Assembly: GCA_000733355.1 (NCBI GenBank)
Contig: JNVV01000026.1
Coordinates: 433,612 to 497,611 of the forward strand
DNA length: 64,000 bases
Origin: Falciphora oryzae
Lineage: Eukaryota; Ascomycota; Sordariomycetes; Magnaporthales; Magnaporthaceae
Direction of reading: 5' to 3'
The notes below the pieces were generated by a model, which saw only the letters and a list, made by a program, of their open reading frames with translations, did not search any database and was not told the origin of the DNA. Of the stretch, positions 13,036 to 26,336 are shown one piece after another. Both the position numbers and the translations under genes were made by a program. Within the stretch, counting starts at the first letter, position 1, and every line of letters starts with the position of its first letter.

Positions 13036-14886
13036 GCACGCATTTTGCCCACCACCCTCTAGCTTCGTCGACGTCGTATGTAGGCGGGTCCCGCCGTCTC
13101 CCCCTCCTTTGTCAAGGCGCCCGGCTTAGCCCTCTCCTTTCTGGACCTCCTCGTCTCTTTTCGTCTGCTCAGCGGCGGCTACTGCACACGCACGCACACA
13201 CGCACAAGTCCCACTCGCACCACTTCTCCGTGCTCGTCCACACACTTTCTTACTTCCCTTCCCGATAGCGAGAGAGAGAGGGCGGGGGAGAGGTGGTTGG
13301 TTAGCCCGGCATGTCGGCAGTGGCCATCAAGTCCCTAAACAGCAAAGAGCGTCGGCGGAAGGGGGGCACGATGCCAGCTGAACAGATGCAGAGGGAGAGA
13401 GAAAAAAAAAAGCCGCACATTTAATGCTACAGACGTTCTCCCCGACGAATGGTTGCCGTAAAACACCAAGGGGAAAAAAAAGGTCTCACAGAGAAAAGCC
13501 GCCCTCTTTCGTGTATGTAGGTCCTGTAGTAGGAGGCCCCCCGGTCGCAGTAAACCCATCCCATTGCTCGCCTGCCCGCCCGCCCGCAGGTTTGTTGACG
13601 TGGTCCCGTCCACCGTTGCTCGATTTATCCTTCTTCTTTCGTCCGTCCGTCGTTCCCCCCTCCCGGATGCGCGCCGCTGCAGAGTAACAAAAGCCCATCC
13701 TGCTCGTTCAAGTGGTCTCGATCTGATACCGAGGGGCGCCTCTTTGCGAGCCCCCCTCCCCTTTTTGGGCCAAGCAGTGACGCACCAACTCTCCCTCCCT
13801 CGCTCTCGCAAAACCGCCAACATCACATCCGATTAGTAACCGGCGTCGACGGGATTGGGTTACCGTTCGTCAAGATTATTTCCCACTAAATGCAGCTGAC
13901 TTTTGTCACTTGGGCTTGGCATGCTTGGTCATTTTGATGGACATCAGGGTATTGTTTTTTTTTGTCAACGACGAGAATCTGCCGGCTCTTCGTCGGAGAA
14001 ACAAGGTTTGCCATGTGTATACAAGAGAAATTGAGAAAGTCCCCTATTCCGCCCCAGATCCGCCCAGACCTGACATCACCACGCCCATTAGACTTCCCAA
14101 ACAGAGGAAAAAATAACCTTCCGAATGACCGTTTGTGTTGCTCAAAACAAAGAATGCCTCCCTCGCTCGTTGGATACAGGAGTCTTGTTAGAAAAGAAAA
14201 AAAAAATTGACTCGGAAAAAGTGCCCACCCCCGTTATTTTTGCGTGTCCATAGAAAAAGGAAAAAATGACAAACGATAGAAAAGCCAACAAAAAAAAGAG
14301 TTTAGTAAAACATGAGACTGCCACCCGACTCAAGGATTCTATGTTCCTCTGGAATTAACCTCTTTTGTTTTTTTTTTTTTTGTTTTTTTTTCGGGGGATA
14401 TTTGGATGATGTGATTGATGCCTTTGACCCGTCCCGAGAAGAGAAGAAAAAGAAAGGAAATAAGAAAAGAGGCCGGTGGTCTGCCTGATCTCTTTCAGAC
14501 GGAAAATAAAATAAGCATATTGTCGTAATACAGAAAAGAAAAGACAAATGAGAAAAAGAAAGCCAAATAATTTAGGGTTTTAAAACGAAGGTATCCGGTG
14601 CATGCCGCCTCGACGAAAATAGAGAGGTGTTGGAAAAAAAAAAAAACGAACGATGCCTTTCCGCATGGTATCATACGATAAAAGTTTGGGGGTATGATGT
14701 TTCCGATGTTTCTGCAGAACAATTGAAAAAAAAATCACAGGCCTAGCCCCCCTCAATGACAGCAACGAGAGATGGAAAGTGGGTATCGAGAGACAAGGAG
14801 GCTCAGAGGCCGACGCACGCGAACGGAGGCACGCAAGATGAGGAAAAAAAAAAAAAGAAAAGAAAGAAACCGCCACTGCACAAAGT

Positions 14887-16068
14887 TCAGCTGATGAGGC
14901 TGGAGATGCCCAAGCGGTCCCGGCTCGCAGACGCCTGGTGGTGGACGTAGCGGTGGTGTTGTGCCTGCTGCTGTTGCTGCTGCGGCATCCTCAGCGCGGG
15001 CAGGTTGTTGACGGGCGAGCTTGGGGCCGTGGGCAGGTGCGAGTGGTGCGTCCTGGGCGAGTAGTGCTCCGGGCCGGCAGGTCCCTTGTAGGATGAGGCG
15101 GCCAGCGAACTGAAGCCCGGCAGCTTGACGTCGGCGGGCGAGAGAGACCCCGGGCGCTGGTACGGGTGGTGGTGGTGGTGGTGGTCGTACGACCGGCTCC
15201 CGCGCCGGACGGCAAAGTTCTTGAGCGGCGGCAGGTCGATGGGCGACCCCAGGTCCCGGTTTGAGGCGCGCGGCGAGGTGCTGTAGGACGAGCCGTTGTC
15301 GGACATGAGCGAGGGGGCCGGCCCGCCGTCGACGCTGTCGGCTCCTGGGGATAGGGCCGAGGGCGAGGGGAGCGGCGTGTCGTACTGCCGGCTGTTGAAG
15401 GTCGGGGACAGCGGCCGGGGCATGGGGCGCGTCAGGGGCGGGAGGGTGTTGGGCAGGGTGCGCGGGATGTCGGCGAGGGTCCGCACGGCGAGCGGGCCCA
15501 CGCGGGTGTACGAGGGCTCCGGGATGTCGTAGGAGGCCAGGATGCGGGAGCGCGGATGGTGGTGGTGCGGCCCTGCTGCTGCTGCGTGCGCGTCATGGTG
15601 GTGGTGGTGGTGGTGATGGTGTGCCGGGGCCGAGTCGACGGGCGAAGACAAACAGTGCTGCTGCGAGGAGGCGACGTGGTGAGGGTGGCTGCCGGCCGGG
15701 ACGTGGTGGTGGCCGCCGTAGCTCGACTTGCGCCTCCCGTCGCGCTTCCGGCGGTTCTGGCTCCCGTTCCACCAGTTCTTGACGGCGTTGTCGGAGCGGT
15801 TGTGCAGGCGGCGCGCGATCTCGGCCCAGCGCTTGCCCATCTCGTGCACCATGCGCTCGATCTGCGCGCCCTCCTCGGGCGAGATGGGCTCGTGGTTCAG
15901 GCTCGGCTTGAGGTTCTGGTGGTACCGCTCGCGGCACTGCTTGGGCGTCCGCGTGCCCAGGAACTGCGCGATGCGGACCCAGTTGAGCGCGCCCTGGTGC
16001 GACACGAGCGTCATGAGCTGGTGGTCCTCGGCCTGCGACCAAGGGCCTCGCTTGTGGCTGTTCGTCAT
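14887..16068 (-). CDS. flbD: Myb-type conidiation regulator FlbD/RCA-1
   Basis: Single-exon 393-aa protein. The N-terminus carries two tandem Myb/SANT repeats (R2 about residues 5-56, R3 about 57-107). Diagnostic FlbD strings include RTPKQCRERYHQNLKPSLNH and EMGKRWAEIARRLHNRSDNA followed by VKNWWNG. FlbD in Aspergillus, and its Neurospora counterpart RCA-1, is a DNA-binding regulator of asexual and sexual development. The C-terminal ~280 residues are disordered and contain pure His runs of about ten and six residues, a Pro/Ser-rich middle and a Gln run near the end. The ATG at 16068 sits eight codons before the first Myb tryptophan; an in-frame GTG lies three codons upstream and is not needed. 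The gene is isolated, with ~12 kb of gene-poor DNA downstream and ~18.6 kb upstream. Confidence 0.93.
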   Translation of the reverse strand: MTNSHKRGPWSQAEDHQLMTLVSHQGALNWVRIAQFLGTRTPKQCRERYHQNLKPSLNHEPISPEEGAQIERMVHEMGKRWAEIARRLHNRSDNAVKNWWNGSQNRRKRDGRRKSSYGGHHHVPAGSHPHHVASSQQHCLSSPVDSAPAHHHHHHHHHDAHAAAAGPHHHHPRSRILASYDIPEPSYTRVGPLAVRTLADIPRTLPNTLPPLTRPMPRPLSPTFNSRQYDTPLPSPSALSPGADSVDGGPAPSLMSDNGSSYSTSPRASNRDLGSPIDLPPLKNFAVRRGSRSYDHHHHHHPYQRPGSLSPADVKLPGFSSLAASSYKGPAGPEHYSPRTHHSHLPTAPSSPVNNLPALRMPQQQQQQAQHHRYVHHQASASRDRLGISSLIS

Positions 16069-16252
16069 GTCCGCCACGCTCTCGTCCGCCTCGATCGGTC
16101 CTTGGCTGCAAGCAGTACATCCTCGCCGTCAGTCCAGTTCCACTTTCTTTTTCTCTCTCAGCTTCTTCGAGCGTCCAGAATCCCCCCACTCCAGCTTCTG
16201 GGCTCCATGGGTACTTCGTTCTTTGTGGCTATGTAAGTCGCCGCGGGCACTG

Positions 16253-16259
16253 TTTTATA
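16253..16259 (-). promoter_or_regulatory. TATA box candidate for flbD
   Basis: TATAAAA on the minus strand, about 185 bp upstream of the flbD start codon. A CT-rich stretch and possible 5' UTR lie between them. It is the only clear TATA element close to the gene; use in vivo is inferred. Confidence 0.45.
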
Positions 16260-19200
16260 CTCACGGGAAAAAAAACGCGGAGGCGGGGTGCGTCGCGCGA
16301 GCGTGGTTAAAGTTGTAGGCCCGCATGTAACTGACGTGAAAAACCTAATGGAGAAAGGCGTTTACGGTGACGGAGGGTGTGAAGTTGTGGCGCAAGATAG
16401 AGTGCACCCGCACCGGAAGACGGCAGACAGATAAGCTCCAAAGGTATTATGGAAACGAGAAAGTGTGAAGAGAAGAATAGTCGACAACTCGCTGGCGAGA
16501 AGGTGACGGAGATCCACTCGAGACTATGATGCTGTGAAGGCAGAAGAAAGGTGGTATATCCAGAGGACGGTCGTCGCTGGTAAGTTTGGCGGGCGGGTGG
16601 TAGTAGCGGGTAGATATATGAAATATAAAAGCGCGGGCGGGTCGAACTTTGTATTGGATGGATAGTTCAAGTCGTTGCTTGCATCCGGGGCTGTGCGTTG
16701 CTTTAGTGCTTTTTCTTTTTTTTTTTCTTGCTGTGTCCTTGACCCAGGCCGTGGCACATTCAACCCATGAAAGAGACGAGCCGGTGGATCTCAAGAGTGT
16801 CTGGGATTCCGGGGTATGGGAGTTTTGAGAAGGGGTCAGAAGAAGAAATAAAAAAAATAAAAAGAAAAAAAATAAGATAAAAAAGAAAAGAGAGGTGCGT
16901 GTCTGGGCACGCCAGATGTAGGAGGACGAGGAAATCGACCTAGCGCCTGTTCGAGGTCGCCAGAGAGCAGGTAGCACGGTGGCCCGCTAGCTCAAGCAGA
17001 GGGGCTCGCTCGCTTGGGGACAGCTGCTAGGTCTGGGAGGTGTGTGGAGATGCGCGTGTGCAGTCAGGTATCTAGTCCATCCTGGATGGGCGCAGGTGGG
17101 GATGTGAACGGTAAGTCGACGGGAGTGCGTTCATCGAGGTGACGGGGGTAGAGTGACATGGGTCAGGGCAGGGGCCTGGGGGTGTGCAAAGAGGGGCGTG
17201 CGGCTGTCAGGGGTGTGTTTGTCGCTTGTACAAACACGCCCACGGCCGGGGGATGATGGGCATGGAGCAGGGGCTGCCCCAGCAGCTGGAGACAATCAGG
17301 GCAAAAGATGTGAGACCGGGATGCGCTGTTGAGCGTGCTCTGCGCTAGACGGCCGCTTGTCGACCCAAAGCGAGGAAGAAGACGGCCAAGAACGACCGAA
17401 GGTGCTGCGAGAGCAACGATTTTGGTTTCCTCCGGTTGTCGGTTTCCTTTTATCCTCCTGACTGTTGTTCTTTTTGATTTTAATTTTTCTCTGCCCCTCA
17501 TAGCCATGTGCGCGGCATGAGGTCAGTCGACATTAAACCTGAGTGCACCTGTGAGCCAGGAAAAAGGAAAAAAAAAAAACTCTCACACCCTCCGCCATGG
17601 GAACAGAGCAGCATACCTACAGGCTTGTTCTCCACATGCACCCAGAGCAGGGGGGTTAGGTGTTTCCGAGGGCAGGCCTGGAGCGGCAGTGTGCACCTGG
17701 CTTGCTACGGATATTGCGGCCAAGACCAGTGTGCCGGTTCTCGCGGGCGCATATGCAACATGCGCGGAAACCCAGGCACTGTACGAGGGGGCGTGCCACA
17801 AGAAAAAAAAAAAAAAAGCTCCAGAGACAAACCGGCTCGCCGGTCTAGCAGCAAAGCATGTATGCCCGTGTGTTTCCCTCGAGCCAAGCAGGAGGCGGGG
17901 GGGAGGGATGAGAACGAGGTTTCGCCAGCGGGGCCGCTGCGGTGCGAACGAACAAGACCTTCCCCCCATCTGCCCGCCCGGCATCATGGCCGATGAGCGG
18001 AAGTGCGAGATTAGAAACCAAACCAAACGCAAGCCACCCGGGAGCCCAGGCCTGTTGCCGCTGGCCTGCACCAAGGAGAGGGGTGGCCCTGGAAGCGTTT
18101 TGGCGTCGAGTCGGGGAAAGAGGCTTGTCGGATGTGTGTACCAGGTACCAGAAACAAACAAGAGAAAAGCGAATAGTAATCGGCTCGGCCAGCTAGGCGC
18201 GCGCGGAAGGAGGCCAGGATCTGGGCTGGGCGTGCCCCATCAGCGATTTGGAAAACAAGATGGAAAAAACCAAAACAAGCCACCGCACCCGGGGGCCTCC
18301 AGATCACGGCTAGAGGGCGATCCAGCCCAGCCGCCGAGCCATGGCGGGCATCGAGCCAGCCCGCGGCAGAGCGAGGGGGGAGCTTGAGCTTCACCTTGGC
18401 TGGAGAAGCGCGTGGGCAGGCGGTGGAGACAAGCCAGCCCGGCCGTTCGCGCTGGTGCCGTAGTCTCGATCGCTTGCCAAAGCCACGCGCCCCCGGCGAG
18501 CCAGCCTGGAGCCGAACTCTTTTTTTTCTTTCTAGCTGCTCCTGATGGACGGCCTCTTGCCGCTGCGTACCACGCACCCGCAAAACTCTTTCTCCCTCGC
18601 TCTCCCTTTCGTCTCTACCCGCGATGACAGGCAACCGGCCAAAACTGTCGGCTAGGGGAGGCCCGAGCTTGCGGGACCGAGAGCCGCCGTCCGTCTGGCA
18701 TAGCGGATGCACGCTTGAGCCCGCGCCCGCCCGTCACTCTTATTATTTTGGCTGGCAGGAGGCAGATGCTGACAGATAAGACACTGGCTGGCTTGGGCCC
18801 GCGCAGGGGCAGTCGAGGAGGGGCAATTTTGAGGTTAGTAGTTGGGGCGAGTGGTTGGTGGTTGGGCTCGAAGGGTCTTTTTTTTTTTTTTCTTTGCTTC
18901 TTTTTTTCGTTTGGCGGAGCGGAATTTCCACCGCGGGCTGTTCGGTAATGCACCGACACAGAGGAGGCTGCCTGCCCACCTACCAAAAGGGCAGGCACCC
19001 CTCGGGCGAGCTAGGCCCGATCGGGGCCACCAGCATTGCCAATCTGGACGGGCTGGCCGGCTGGGGTGGACGTGCTTGGCACATGGCAGCAGCAATCCGT
19101 TGAAGATCAACCTCAGGCGCGCAGGCAATTCTCCGTCGGATATTGTCCCCGTTGCAGATTGTGGCAGTCGCAGGTCGTATTCCCCCACCACCAGTGCGGT

Positions 19201-22200
19201 GAGGTATTATAGCAGGCTCTTCTATTTTTGTTGCAAAAACATATCCGATGCTACCTTCCATCCGTTGCCAAGAAGGGGAAACTGGAAGGAAATTTTAACA
19301 ACTAGACAAGCACCTCTTTGTGTCCTCTCTGCTGTTTTGTGTCCCCTCTGCTGTCCGACGGGGCCCTTGCCCCAAAGGTTAACGGGAATAAGGTGCTCCT
19401 CGAGCGACGACCAGTCGAGAACAATTCAGGGGTGGGACGTCTCCGGTTTCTCAACAGGGCGAGTCGTCTCCGCTCCACGACTGCGGCTGAGGCTTGATCC
19501 CCGACCGTCTTTCCCCTCCCCAGTGGCTTGCGCATGGACCGGCCCTGATCCGATCACTGTTGCTCGCCCAGATCACGGCCCGGTCTGTTGGGTGTTCACG
19601 TCCATTCTCCCATCAGAGATTCGCCTCTTGGATGCCGGACAGTCGCTATCGGATGCCTCACGGTGCTCGTATTCTCAGCGGTTTAGCGCGAGGCGCGCGG
19701 GAAATTTCTGCCGTTGGATCGGAAAGATAACTATACAATTGCATCCGAGCGCGTCTCGCGTGTGTGGACGATTCCAGCGGCAGCTATCCATCCTCCCATG
19801 CTAGCTCGCTCCACCTCCAAGCCTCACTGTTTCCCCAGGCAGGCAGAGCTGGGTTCCCTGCCCAAGTCGCCCCCGCGAGAGCGAGTGCCCAGCGGCGATC
19901 TCAATTTAGTGCGCACGAAAGGGCCCGATTGACTACTGGACGGCCGCGTCGAATCGAACGCGTGTTACAGCCTGGTCTTGGGGTGGACAGTCCTGTCTCG
20001 CCGCAACCAGAGAAGCGCGCAAAGATGGGAAGAAGGCTTATCCTGCCTGCCTGTTTGGTGCTAACCTCTGCAAAACACACCGAGATCGAGTTACACCGAG
20101 GTGGCTCAAAGTCATATCTCCAGGATGAAGATTCCCCGTCGCTACTCCATGTCTAAGGATGGGCCGGGCTTGGAGGGCAGGGCAAGGGACGCCCGGACCC
20201 GGTTCCCCAATGGTTCCAACGTTTGATGTCTCTCCCAAGAAAAGCCGAGACATTGCTGTGGGTGCGACAGTATCTTGAACGACATGCCACGAGCAGAAAC
20301 GAAGAAAAGAAACAAAAAAAAAAAAAAAAAAATTAAAGTAACAGGCATGATGTGCAGCGCACGAACCTGGCGTGGCATGCCCGTTTTGCGAACTGACGAT
20401 GCGATGCGGGATGCGGGTGTGTCGTTTGCCGTTGTTTGCCTTGTAAGATCGCCGCCCGGGCTTTGGAGGGCAGAGGACGAGAAACTAACGACCAACGAAT
20501 CGCATCAGCAAGAGGCGCAATGTCTGCAGGGCGCGAAACGGCGTACTCGAAATTCATGCACACGGGCAGGCAGAAAGCCCAGCCGGATTCGAAACGTTGC
20601 GCCAATCCTCAATATACGGCCACAACGTCTGCCTTCCACGCGGGCTGGGATCTTCTTGCAAGTTGGAGTATAGCACGGACGCGATATAGCCCTGTTTTTG
20701 ACAGGATTCTGGACGGGCTGCCGGCTACATCAAGTCCGTAAGGAGGGAAGGCCTTCATGCCGCGCTTGCTTTTTATTCCGACCTGGCTTGGTCCTGGGCA
20801 TCACAGCCACACTTCCTAAAGCGGCAAGTGTAGAGAGCGAACGTCGCAACCACCCAGTTGTCGACGCCGGCTGTCCGTTTGCCTCGCTCACTCCGCCGGG
20901 TTTCCCAGCGCAATACGAGCCCTGCAAACAATCGCCCCCTGCCACATCATCTGCTCCCGAAATATCGGGGACATCTTCTACGCACGCAATTTGCCTTTTT
21001 TTTTTTTTTTTTTTTTTTTTCCTACTGTTTCCTCCCCGGCACGCGTTTACTGCTGATTTTCCAAGGTCGTATTCTCCAGACGTTCGTCGCTTCTTTTTCC
21101 CTCTTCTGATCGCGTCATTGAAAGGACTGCGTGGATCCTATAGTATAGACACCCCAAGCAAATAAGCGGGAGGCAGCCCGACATATTGGTACATAGGCTG
21201 GTTCCTGGATCCTTGCCTCCATCCTCCAAACCAACCCCTGGACCTCGGTATTGCGGAGGAGTCATTGAGATCGGGCGGCTCCCGGCCCATGTCGACCGAC
21301 CTAGCAGGCAAACCTTGGTTTGTTTGCCTGTTGGGTTTCACTGTCGAGTGCTACAACCGACGTGCACCAAAACATGCAATACCAGCCCAGCCGCCTTGCC
21401 TTGGAAGCCATGGCATCTATCTGCGACCAGACACCCAGGGGCTTTTGACGTGGTCGAGGGAAGCACGCGAGTGGCCCGGAAGGGAGCACCGGATCCTCGG
21501 GAGATCAGCACAGGCGAAGACTAAATTATTGGAACGGATGACGGCGTTGGTCGCGCAGACAGCCACCGAGTGGGAGGAACGGACGCTTGCTACCTACTGT
21601 ACGTCTGCACAGTTGATGGCCAGCGCACAAAGTTGACAGGTAGAATTTAAGCTTGTCGCCCAGCCAATCGAGAGCTACGGCAACAAGATGGAAGAATATG
21701 AGGAGATAAAAATGGAAATAAAAATAAAAGAATAAACGATCATTGACGCAACACAAGGCCAGGTCCCCCCGCCCAGCCTATGATCAGCGGCGGGTGGCTT
21801 CTAGAGTTACCGTCCACTTGGGATTTCGAACGGCTATTTGCAGGCGCCAGGGGTGCTCAACACGCAGCACTGGGCTGGACGCCACAATCTCTGTGTGCTG
21901 GGGCTGGCTTTCCGGCTCTCGTTTCTGTGGGCAACGGCTCACAGTTCCAGGAGCTGAAGGGCCACGACGGGCTAGCCGGCAATCCTAGCTGCTGAGCTCC
22001 AAAGGAAGCCCGTCCATTTGGAATTATTGACCCTCTCCACCCAAGCCAATTCCAGCTCCGGCAACCCCTGCCTCTGGCGGGAAACGTATGTTTCTTGGCA
22101 CGCTCCTGGCTAGGCGGGCAGGCCATAGCCGACGGGCGGGCTGGCTGGCTAGAGCCTCCTCCCTCGAGCTAGCAGAGTCGCCCGTTGGGAGTGTTGCGTG

Positions 22201-25200
22201 CCCGCGTCCAGCTAAGCAAGCGCAGGAGGTGGCACTCGAGTGCGAGGGAACAAGTGTGGGTTTTGTGTGCCGTGTTTGGGCGCGGAAAAAAAAAAAAAAA
22301 AAAAAAAAACGGCGCCGCGTCCGTCCACCCCCCGTAGCCACGCGGCCGAAGGGACTGGACTGGACCCAAAGGCTCGGAAACCAAGTGGCCGGTTCGCACT
22401 TGGCCACCAGCACAACGCGGAGATGCCGTGGGAGAAAATACACTCCTACCTTACCCATCCCATCCATGCCATCCGACCTGGTTGCCGTCCATTCATCCTC
22501 CTCGCGACCAAACTGATAATCAAATGGTGTCCAAATAAATCAACACCCAGGCCGACGAGCTGCAACGACCCCTGTCGCCACGCGATCCCAGCAACAATCC
22601 TTCCCTCGACCAGGGTTGCGGAGAGATTGTTTCGAAATGCACGCTGTCTTCTGACTTCTTATTCGTCGTTACCCCCGTACGGGTGGTGAGTCGGCCGATG
22701 CCACTTCATTTTCTCACCGTGGCCAGACTGCACGACAAATCACCACCGCCATCCTTGAGGCTGAGTCCTCTGGGTGTCGTGGCGGGGCATGGATTTGGCT
22801 TGTGGTTGCCAAACATGACCCGTCCAGGGCAGCGGTGAGGTAGGTCTGCCAGCTGCCAGCTGCTGCCGGGTGCCGTGTGTCGATCTGGGTGTGGAACCGG
22901 AAGGCGCGACGTATCCATTGCGTGCGTGCATGCCAACTCGGGACATCACAGCGAACACGCATGACGGATGTTGGTCATCGCTCCTGCCCTGCCACAGAAA
23001 CAGAGCCGCGGGGCCCGCGAGGGAACTGAGCTTGAACTGGTGAAGGCGGCTCAGCTCGCTCTGCTCAGCTCCACCCGCCATTTGTCACTCTCTCTCTCCC
23101 TGCCGAGCAACGGGCAAAACACAGCGTGCAACATCCGCAACATCCCATCCCTTTAGCGGCCGCCCCAACGTCTCTCGGTCCCGGCCAAGACGAACGCAAC
23201 GCCTCGGTCGCCAACCAAGGCGCGCTATTGGCTTGTGCCCACAGCATTCTCGGCCGTGGGTGCTCCCAGGAACGGATGGCGCTAGTAAAACACAAAAAGA
23301 AATCCACACCGTTGACGCAATCGCTGGCTGGCTGGCTGGCTGCTGCCGTCCAAAAGGCCTGTCCCTGACGTCCTTTTGCCGCGGGGGAGCCTCTCGCTGC
23401 CATTGGCCCGCGGCGCCGTCGGGGCCCCATTCGGAACCGTCTTGGCCGGGGCTGGGGGACAGCGAAGCGGGCTTTCTCGATTGCCGTCCGCAGCCTCGTC
23501 GCGTCGCACCGCTCTCTGTCTCCCTCTCTCTGTCTCCCTCTCTCTGTCGCCCGGACATGTCGTGTCGATCGGGCCCGGGGTGGGCGACCAAGAACGACGT
23601 GACACCCACGGACGCACACCCCCGGCCACCATCATGATTAATCGGCGATCTCGGGGACCCACCTTCGGGGACCACTTTGTGGGAGGGCACTGCAGAGAGC
23701 GCTGCGGCTTGGGGTTCACTCGAGACTGGCACACTAGGCTCCCACTGGGCTCCTCTGGCTCGCGCCCAATGGGTGGAGGGGATCTGCGCCCAGCTCGCAT
23801 GCCTCTGGCGACCCCCCCCCCCCCCCGGCTCGGGGGCCGGTTCTGGCGATTTCAAGCGAAAATCCCCAGCGGCTTTTCAGCTGAGGCGGGCCTGGGCCCC
23901 ATGTCCCCCATCCGGACGGCTGCAACCTCATTTGGACGCGCCCTGCCTTGGCCCTCGTCCCAACTGGCACCCACAGGCACCCCTCCCTGCAGGTGTGGAC
24001 GGCATGCGATGGCGATCAATCAGTGGGCAAGCTGAAGATCCCCCAAACCCACAAAATTCTGGCCCTGGCACCCTGGCTCCCCGACACCCACCACGAGCCA
24101 CCTTGTGTGCCTGGCACTGCGAAGCACACTACTGCTGCTGCCGCTGCCGCTACCGTTGCTGCCCGCCTGTGGCCCTGCCTCTGCGAGTTCGTGCCAAGAC
24201 CGGCTCCATGTCCAGGTCATCGCACGCGGAATGAAGAGATGACGGCCACCTGCCTTTCCCCCACGCCAATGCTGCGGTCCTGAAACCACGACCCTTCATC
24301 AAGATGCCGGAATCCAAAAGTCTAATTGTCCGTGTGCGCAATTTTCACAATATCCATGATGAGTGCTCCCGTGCTCGCTCTGAGCCGAGCCCGCCAGCTC
24401 CCAGGCGAGCGCCGTGGTAAGCCCTGGCGCTCGACGATAACATCATCAGACCACGAACCACCACCGCCTCGCTTCGATGGAAGGTGCGCCAGTCAGCTGT
24501 CGCCCAGCAGGCCCTGCATGCCTCATCACATTAGAAGGCTCCGGAGCGGCATACGGACGTAATGCACTCCTTTTCAGCATCGATGATGGGGCTAGCCACG
24601 CATACCATAGCAGCAAAAACCAACAGCCCTCGCCTCGCTGGCCCTATTCGAAGTTCAGCTGCGGCGAATGACCCCCCTCAGAGACTGGTGCCTCGTTGAG
24701 GTTGAGGAAAACTCGAGAATCCCAACTGGTCGAAAGCCACCCAGCGGGCTGCGGTTGCATCATGGTTCCTCCCTGCCTCTAGGGATGGAGGGGGAGTGTG
24801 TTTAGGGGCACGTCCCGCCCCCTCCTTCTGACAAGCTACCCTGTAATTGGCCCTTTCCTGAGGGTCTCCTAGTCTCCACCACCCAGTGGGAAAAAAAAAG
24901 CACGATGGCAGCCGGCACACGCCCCTTCCTCTAACGCATGCCCCCCCTCGCTAAGGGTTTCATTGTGCCCGGGGCGCCAACGGCCGTACCCAGATCGTGG
25001 ACGCTCTTGCGACAGAGAAGCAGAAAAAAGAAAAAGAAAAAAAAAAAAAGAAAGACAGGCCAAATCAAACCGCCGAGGCCAGCTCAGCAGACCTGAACCA
25101 AACAGGCGTGTTTCTGTGGGCATGCTTCCACACGCCACAAATTCTCAGTACACGCACGCACACGCACACACCACCGACAGTCAGGCTGGTGCCCCTGGCA

Positions 25201-25307
25201 TCAATGGGCACTTTCCCGCATAATTTAGCCCCCTCGAGGCAGCGACAGTAGCTGAAGGGTTTTTGGGGCCGTTAGTCGCTCAGGTCCCCCCACACAGCCA
25301 TCAGTCA

Positions 25308-25309
<2 letters not shown>

Positions 25310-25338
<29 letters not shown>
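25310..25338. repeat. (CAG)n trinucleotide run
   Basis: About nine to ten perfect CAG/AGC units. It is not part of any supported coding region. Confidence 0.85.
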
Positions 25339-26310
25339 CAGCCAAGCACACACGCCACACCACCGCAAAGCAGAGCCTCCAGGCGGTCCAGCGGGCCTGG
25401 CGAGACGGAATACCCGGAACCTCAGACCCACCACACCGGGACGGACCACGCTCCCGTTCGGTGCTACATGTCGTCTACACTACCCAGAGGAGCAGCTGCC
25501 CCCGTTGTTGCGCAGCACAACTCCACCTTTGTGCTGGCGGCGACGACATGTCGAGGCACAGGCCGGGGCCGACCATCCGAGAATCGGCAGTCTTCTCTTT
25601 GTAGGAGAATTGTTTATTTTTAGCAGGCGGGAAAACCGTTGAGACGGCGATTGTCGCAAGGGCTGCGATTGGTCTGCTTACGGAATTGCCGGCAGGCTAG
25701 CCGGATTGCGATGGCATGCCCCTCGAGGAATACGATGGCGACGCGCTGTTGTCGTGCCACAAGGTTGCGAGCCCACGACGCTCGGACGGATGGGATCCCG
25801 CCGCAGCCCGAGACAGAGGAAAAGGCATGCCACACAGATTATGTGTCCCCAACGGCCGCTGCGTGTAGCCCTGGGCCGTCGCAACCAGGGCCCGGCGCCG
25901 GGTCCCGCCGTCCGCAGCCCGTATGTGCGTTTTTATTTATTTTTTTCTTTCTTTTTTCTTATTCATTCTTTTGCTCACTGCAGCAGCATTCGATATCTCC
26001 GGCCAGACTCGGCCGGCTAGGCCGCGGCGTGGCGGTGGCCATTTTTGAGGCATTTTGATCTCGACGCCTCCTTCCCCAAACCAACCGACCCAACCGACCA
26101 GCCAGGTCGGCCGAAGAGCACAAAGAACACGCAGACAGGGCAGCCAAGCGACAAGCATCAACCTCGCCGGCCAAATATCCCGATCATCGCGAAGGCGGCC
26201 AAAAATTGTGTTTCGGCGCCGAAGAGAGAGCGAGCAGCAGATTGCAATCTGCCAAGTCGGCGGCAAGGCAATATTCCACCGACGGGGCACACCGTTGTCG
26301 CTGTTGCTGC

Positions 26311-26336
26311 TGTTGTTGTTGTTGTTGTTGTTGTTG
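26311..26336. repeat. (GTT)n trinucleotide run
   Basis: About eight GTT units, preceded by CTG units. It lies in noncoding-looking sequence. Confidence 0.85.

Larger units (their letters stand above)
2990..14886. other. Gene-poor region, ~11.9 kb
   Basis: No conserved protein, tRNA or rRNA could be supported. The sequence is a mosaic of pyrimidine- and purine-rich stretches with long A or T runs (for example A23 at 6994-7016, ~T20 near 9511-9530, A23 at 10334-10356) and simple repeats. Open frames are short, low-complexity and rich in Phe/Lys from the homopolymers. The right end should include the 3' UTR of flbD. Multi-exon genes with unusual short exons or noncoding transcripts could be hidden here. 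Confidence 0.6.

Noticed and set aside
13311..13424. 37-codon frame starting MSAVAIKSLNSKERRRK
   Set aside because: Short basic peptide in GA-rich DNA; no conservation that I can recognise, so not listed as a gene.
15556..16236. 226-codon plus-strand frame over flbD
   Set aside because: Opposite the Myb repeats; Val/Arg-rich shadow.
23500..23560. Possible CRISPR-like short repeats (CTCTCTGTCTCC)
   Set aside because: Simple polypyrimidine repeat in a eukaryote; no unique spacers.
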